DNA of 64,000 nt, taken from positions 248,001-312,000 of the forward strand of contig JBAMJV010001316.1 of assembly GCA_037951105.1 (NCBI GenBank), read 5' to 3'. Below the pieces are notes generated by a model that searched no databases, was not told the DNA's origin, and was given only the letters and a program-made list of their open reading frames with translations. Made by a program: the position numbers and the translations under genes. Every line of letters begins with the position of its first letter. Position 1 is the first letter of the stretch. This DNA comes from Echinarachnius parma. Lineage: Eukaryota > Echinodermata > Echinoidea > Clypeasteroida > Echinarachniidae. Positions 63,019-64,000 of this stretch are shown piece after piece.

Positions 63019-64000
63019 ATACAATATATCAAACGGTTTCTGCAAATATGGTTGTTACATAATGTACTACTCATGATATATTCAAGAAAAAAGTTAAATG
63101 CAGCCCTCAATGTTATAGCTAAAATACTTGCAAAACAAACAAATGAAATACAAATTTAGATATTCTTACTGTAATGAATGCCCAGTGCCCACATTGTATA
63201 TAGCTTCTTTCTGTAACAGATACACAGAAACACACACACACACACGCACACAAATACATGTACACATACTTAAGTACACAAATCCACTTCTAAATAGTCA
63301 TGTATTTGATCATATGTAACATTAAAACGAATATTAAATATATATGGACCATAAAAACTGCTTAAGACTGCCTTTTTAAAATACAAAATGAAATATTTTT
63401 CTATGTACCTCAAGTTTATTTCATACCGATATGGAAGTGATACTTATTTCAGAATGCAATTTTCTGTTACATGAAAAAAAAATGACGCCAGCATTCATTA
63501 CATAACATAAAATTAAATAGTGTTTTTAAAACTTGAGTATTTCTTTTTTGAAATGGCAAAAACATGTACTTTATTTGAAATTTGATATAAGCTTTATAAA
63601 TCCACCACTAACACTTTAACTTCACACTTTCTTCCTAAAAATGTATATATTGATAGTGAAGCTTGCATATGCCGCATTATTTGGTATTCAATTTTCTGCT
63701 ATTTCAGTACTGATACATAACGTCTATATTATAGTCTTCATCGCCAGTCCATTTTAAGTATAACATCTTTTAAAGTTAACAAATGCATTAACCCATTCAG
63801 GACTGGAACTAAAATGACTAATTCTTTGGTCTATGGAGAAGGCATGTTATACCAATATTGTCATAGAAGTAAAGATGCCTCTATTTGAATAGTTTACTCC
63901 TTCCTAGATAAGCAACTACTTTCAGTTATTCCTGTGTCCTTCCTGAAGATTTTACAGGCGTTTTCAATTGTTTTGCTCATGCATAAACCTTATGAAAACA
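63019..64000. other. AT-rich window end, nothing recognised
   Basis: Only a (CA)n tract at about 63230-63250 was noted. No exon is supported on either strand. Confidence 0.5.

Overview
The window looks like nuclear DNA of an intron-rich animal. Four conserved metazoan genes have short exons with GT..AG junctions that match vertebrate exon boundaries. Between and inside them lies a dense crowd of TTAA-flanked miniature inverted-repeat elements, palindromic elements, LINEs, a Penelope-like fragment, ATCT microsatellite and poly-G/poly-C tracts. A marine invertebrate deuterostome (echinoderm or hemichordate) is the most likely source, judged from high protein identity to vertebrates and a CR1-like LINE with a 2A leader; this is an inference, and a slowly evolving mollusc is not excluded. 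Layout, left to right: (1) 1-1850, the last two exons of RAD51 (+) between a ~164-bp tandem repeat and a ~150-bp tandem repeat that starts at the stop codon. (2) 1968-5049, three miniature inverted-repeat elements, two of them sharing one TTAA. (3) 6148-12324, APMAP (+), eight exons, all except the N-terminal tip. (4) 13072-14038, a degenerate second BCKDHA copy (exon-1-like, exon-8-like and an intact exon 9). (5) 16865-27230, complete BCKDHA (-), nine exons, 448 aa, convergent with APMAP. (6) 27398-38585, transposon-rich intergenic DNA: a three-copy TIR family, a fold-back element with a 9-bp target duplication, kilobases of (ATCT)n with a ~740-bp higher-order repeat, a Penelope-like GIY-YIG fragment, a broken CR1-like LINE with a 2A leader and PHD finger, and a Tc1/mariner-like element. 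(7) 39109-56613, a heat-shock element followed by a short STIP1/Hop (+), nine exons, 329 aa. Its introns hold a SINE, a 2.36-kb palindrome and a LINE with an intact 1003-aa ORF. (8) 56614-64000, intergenic DNA with small inverted-repeat elements, two modular ~0.8-kb repeats and CRE-centred palindromes. The four genes do not form a pathway: RAD51 acts in recombination, APMAP is a membrane beta-propeller, BCKDHA is mitochondrial branched-chain amino acid catabolism, and STIP1 is an HSP70/HSP90 co-chaperone. The most unusual observation is that APMAP, BCKDHA and STIP1 all carry decayed partial copies of their own exons in neighbouring introns or flanks, some still open in frame with splice signals, as if short local segmental duplication were frequent here.
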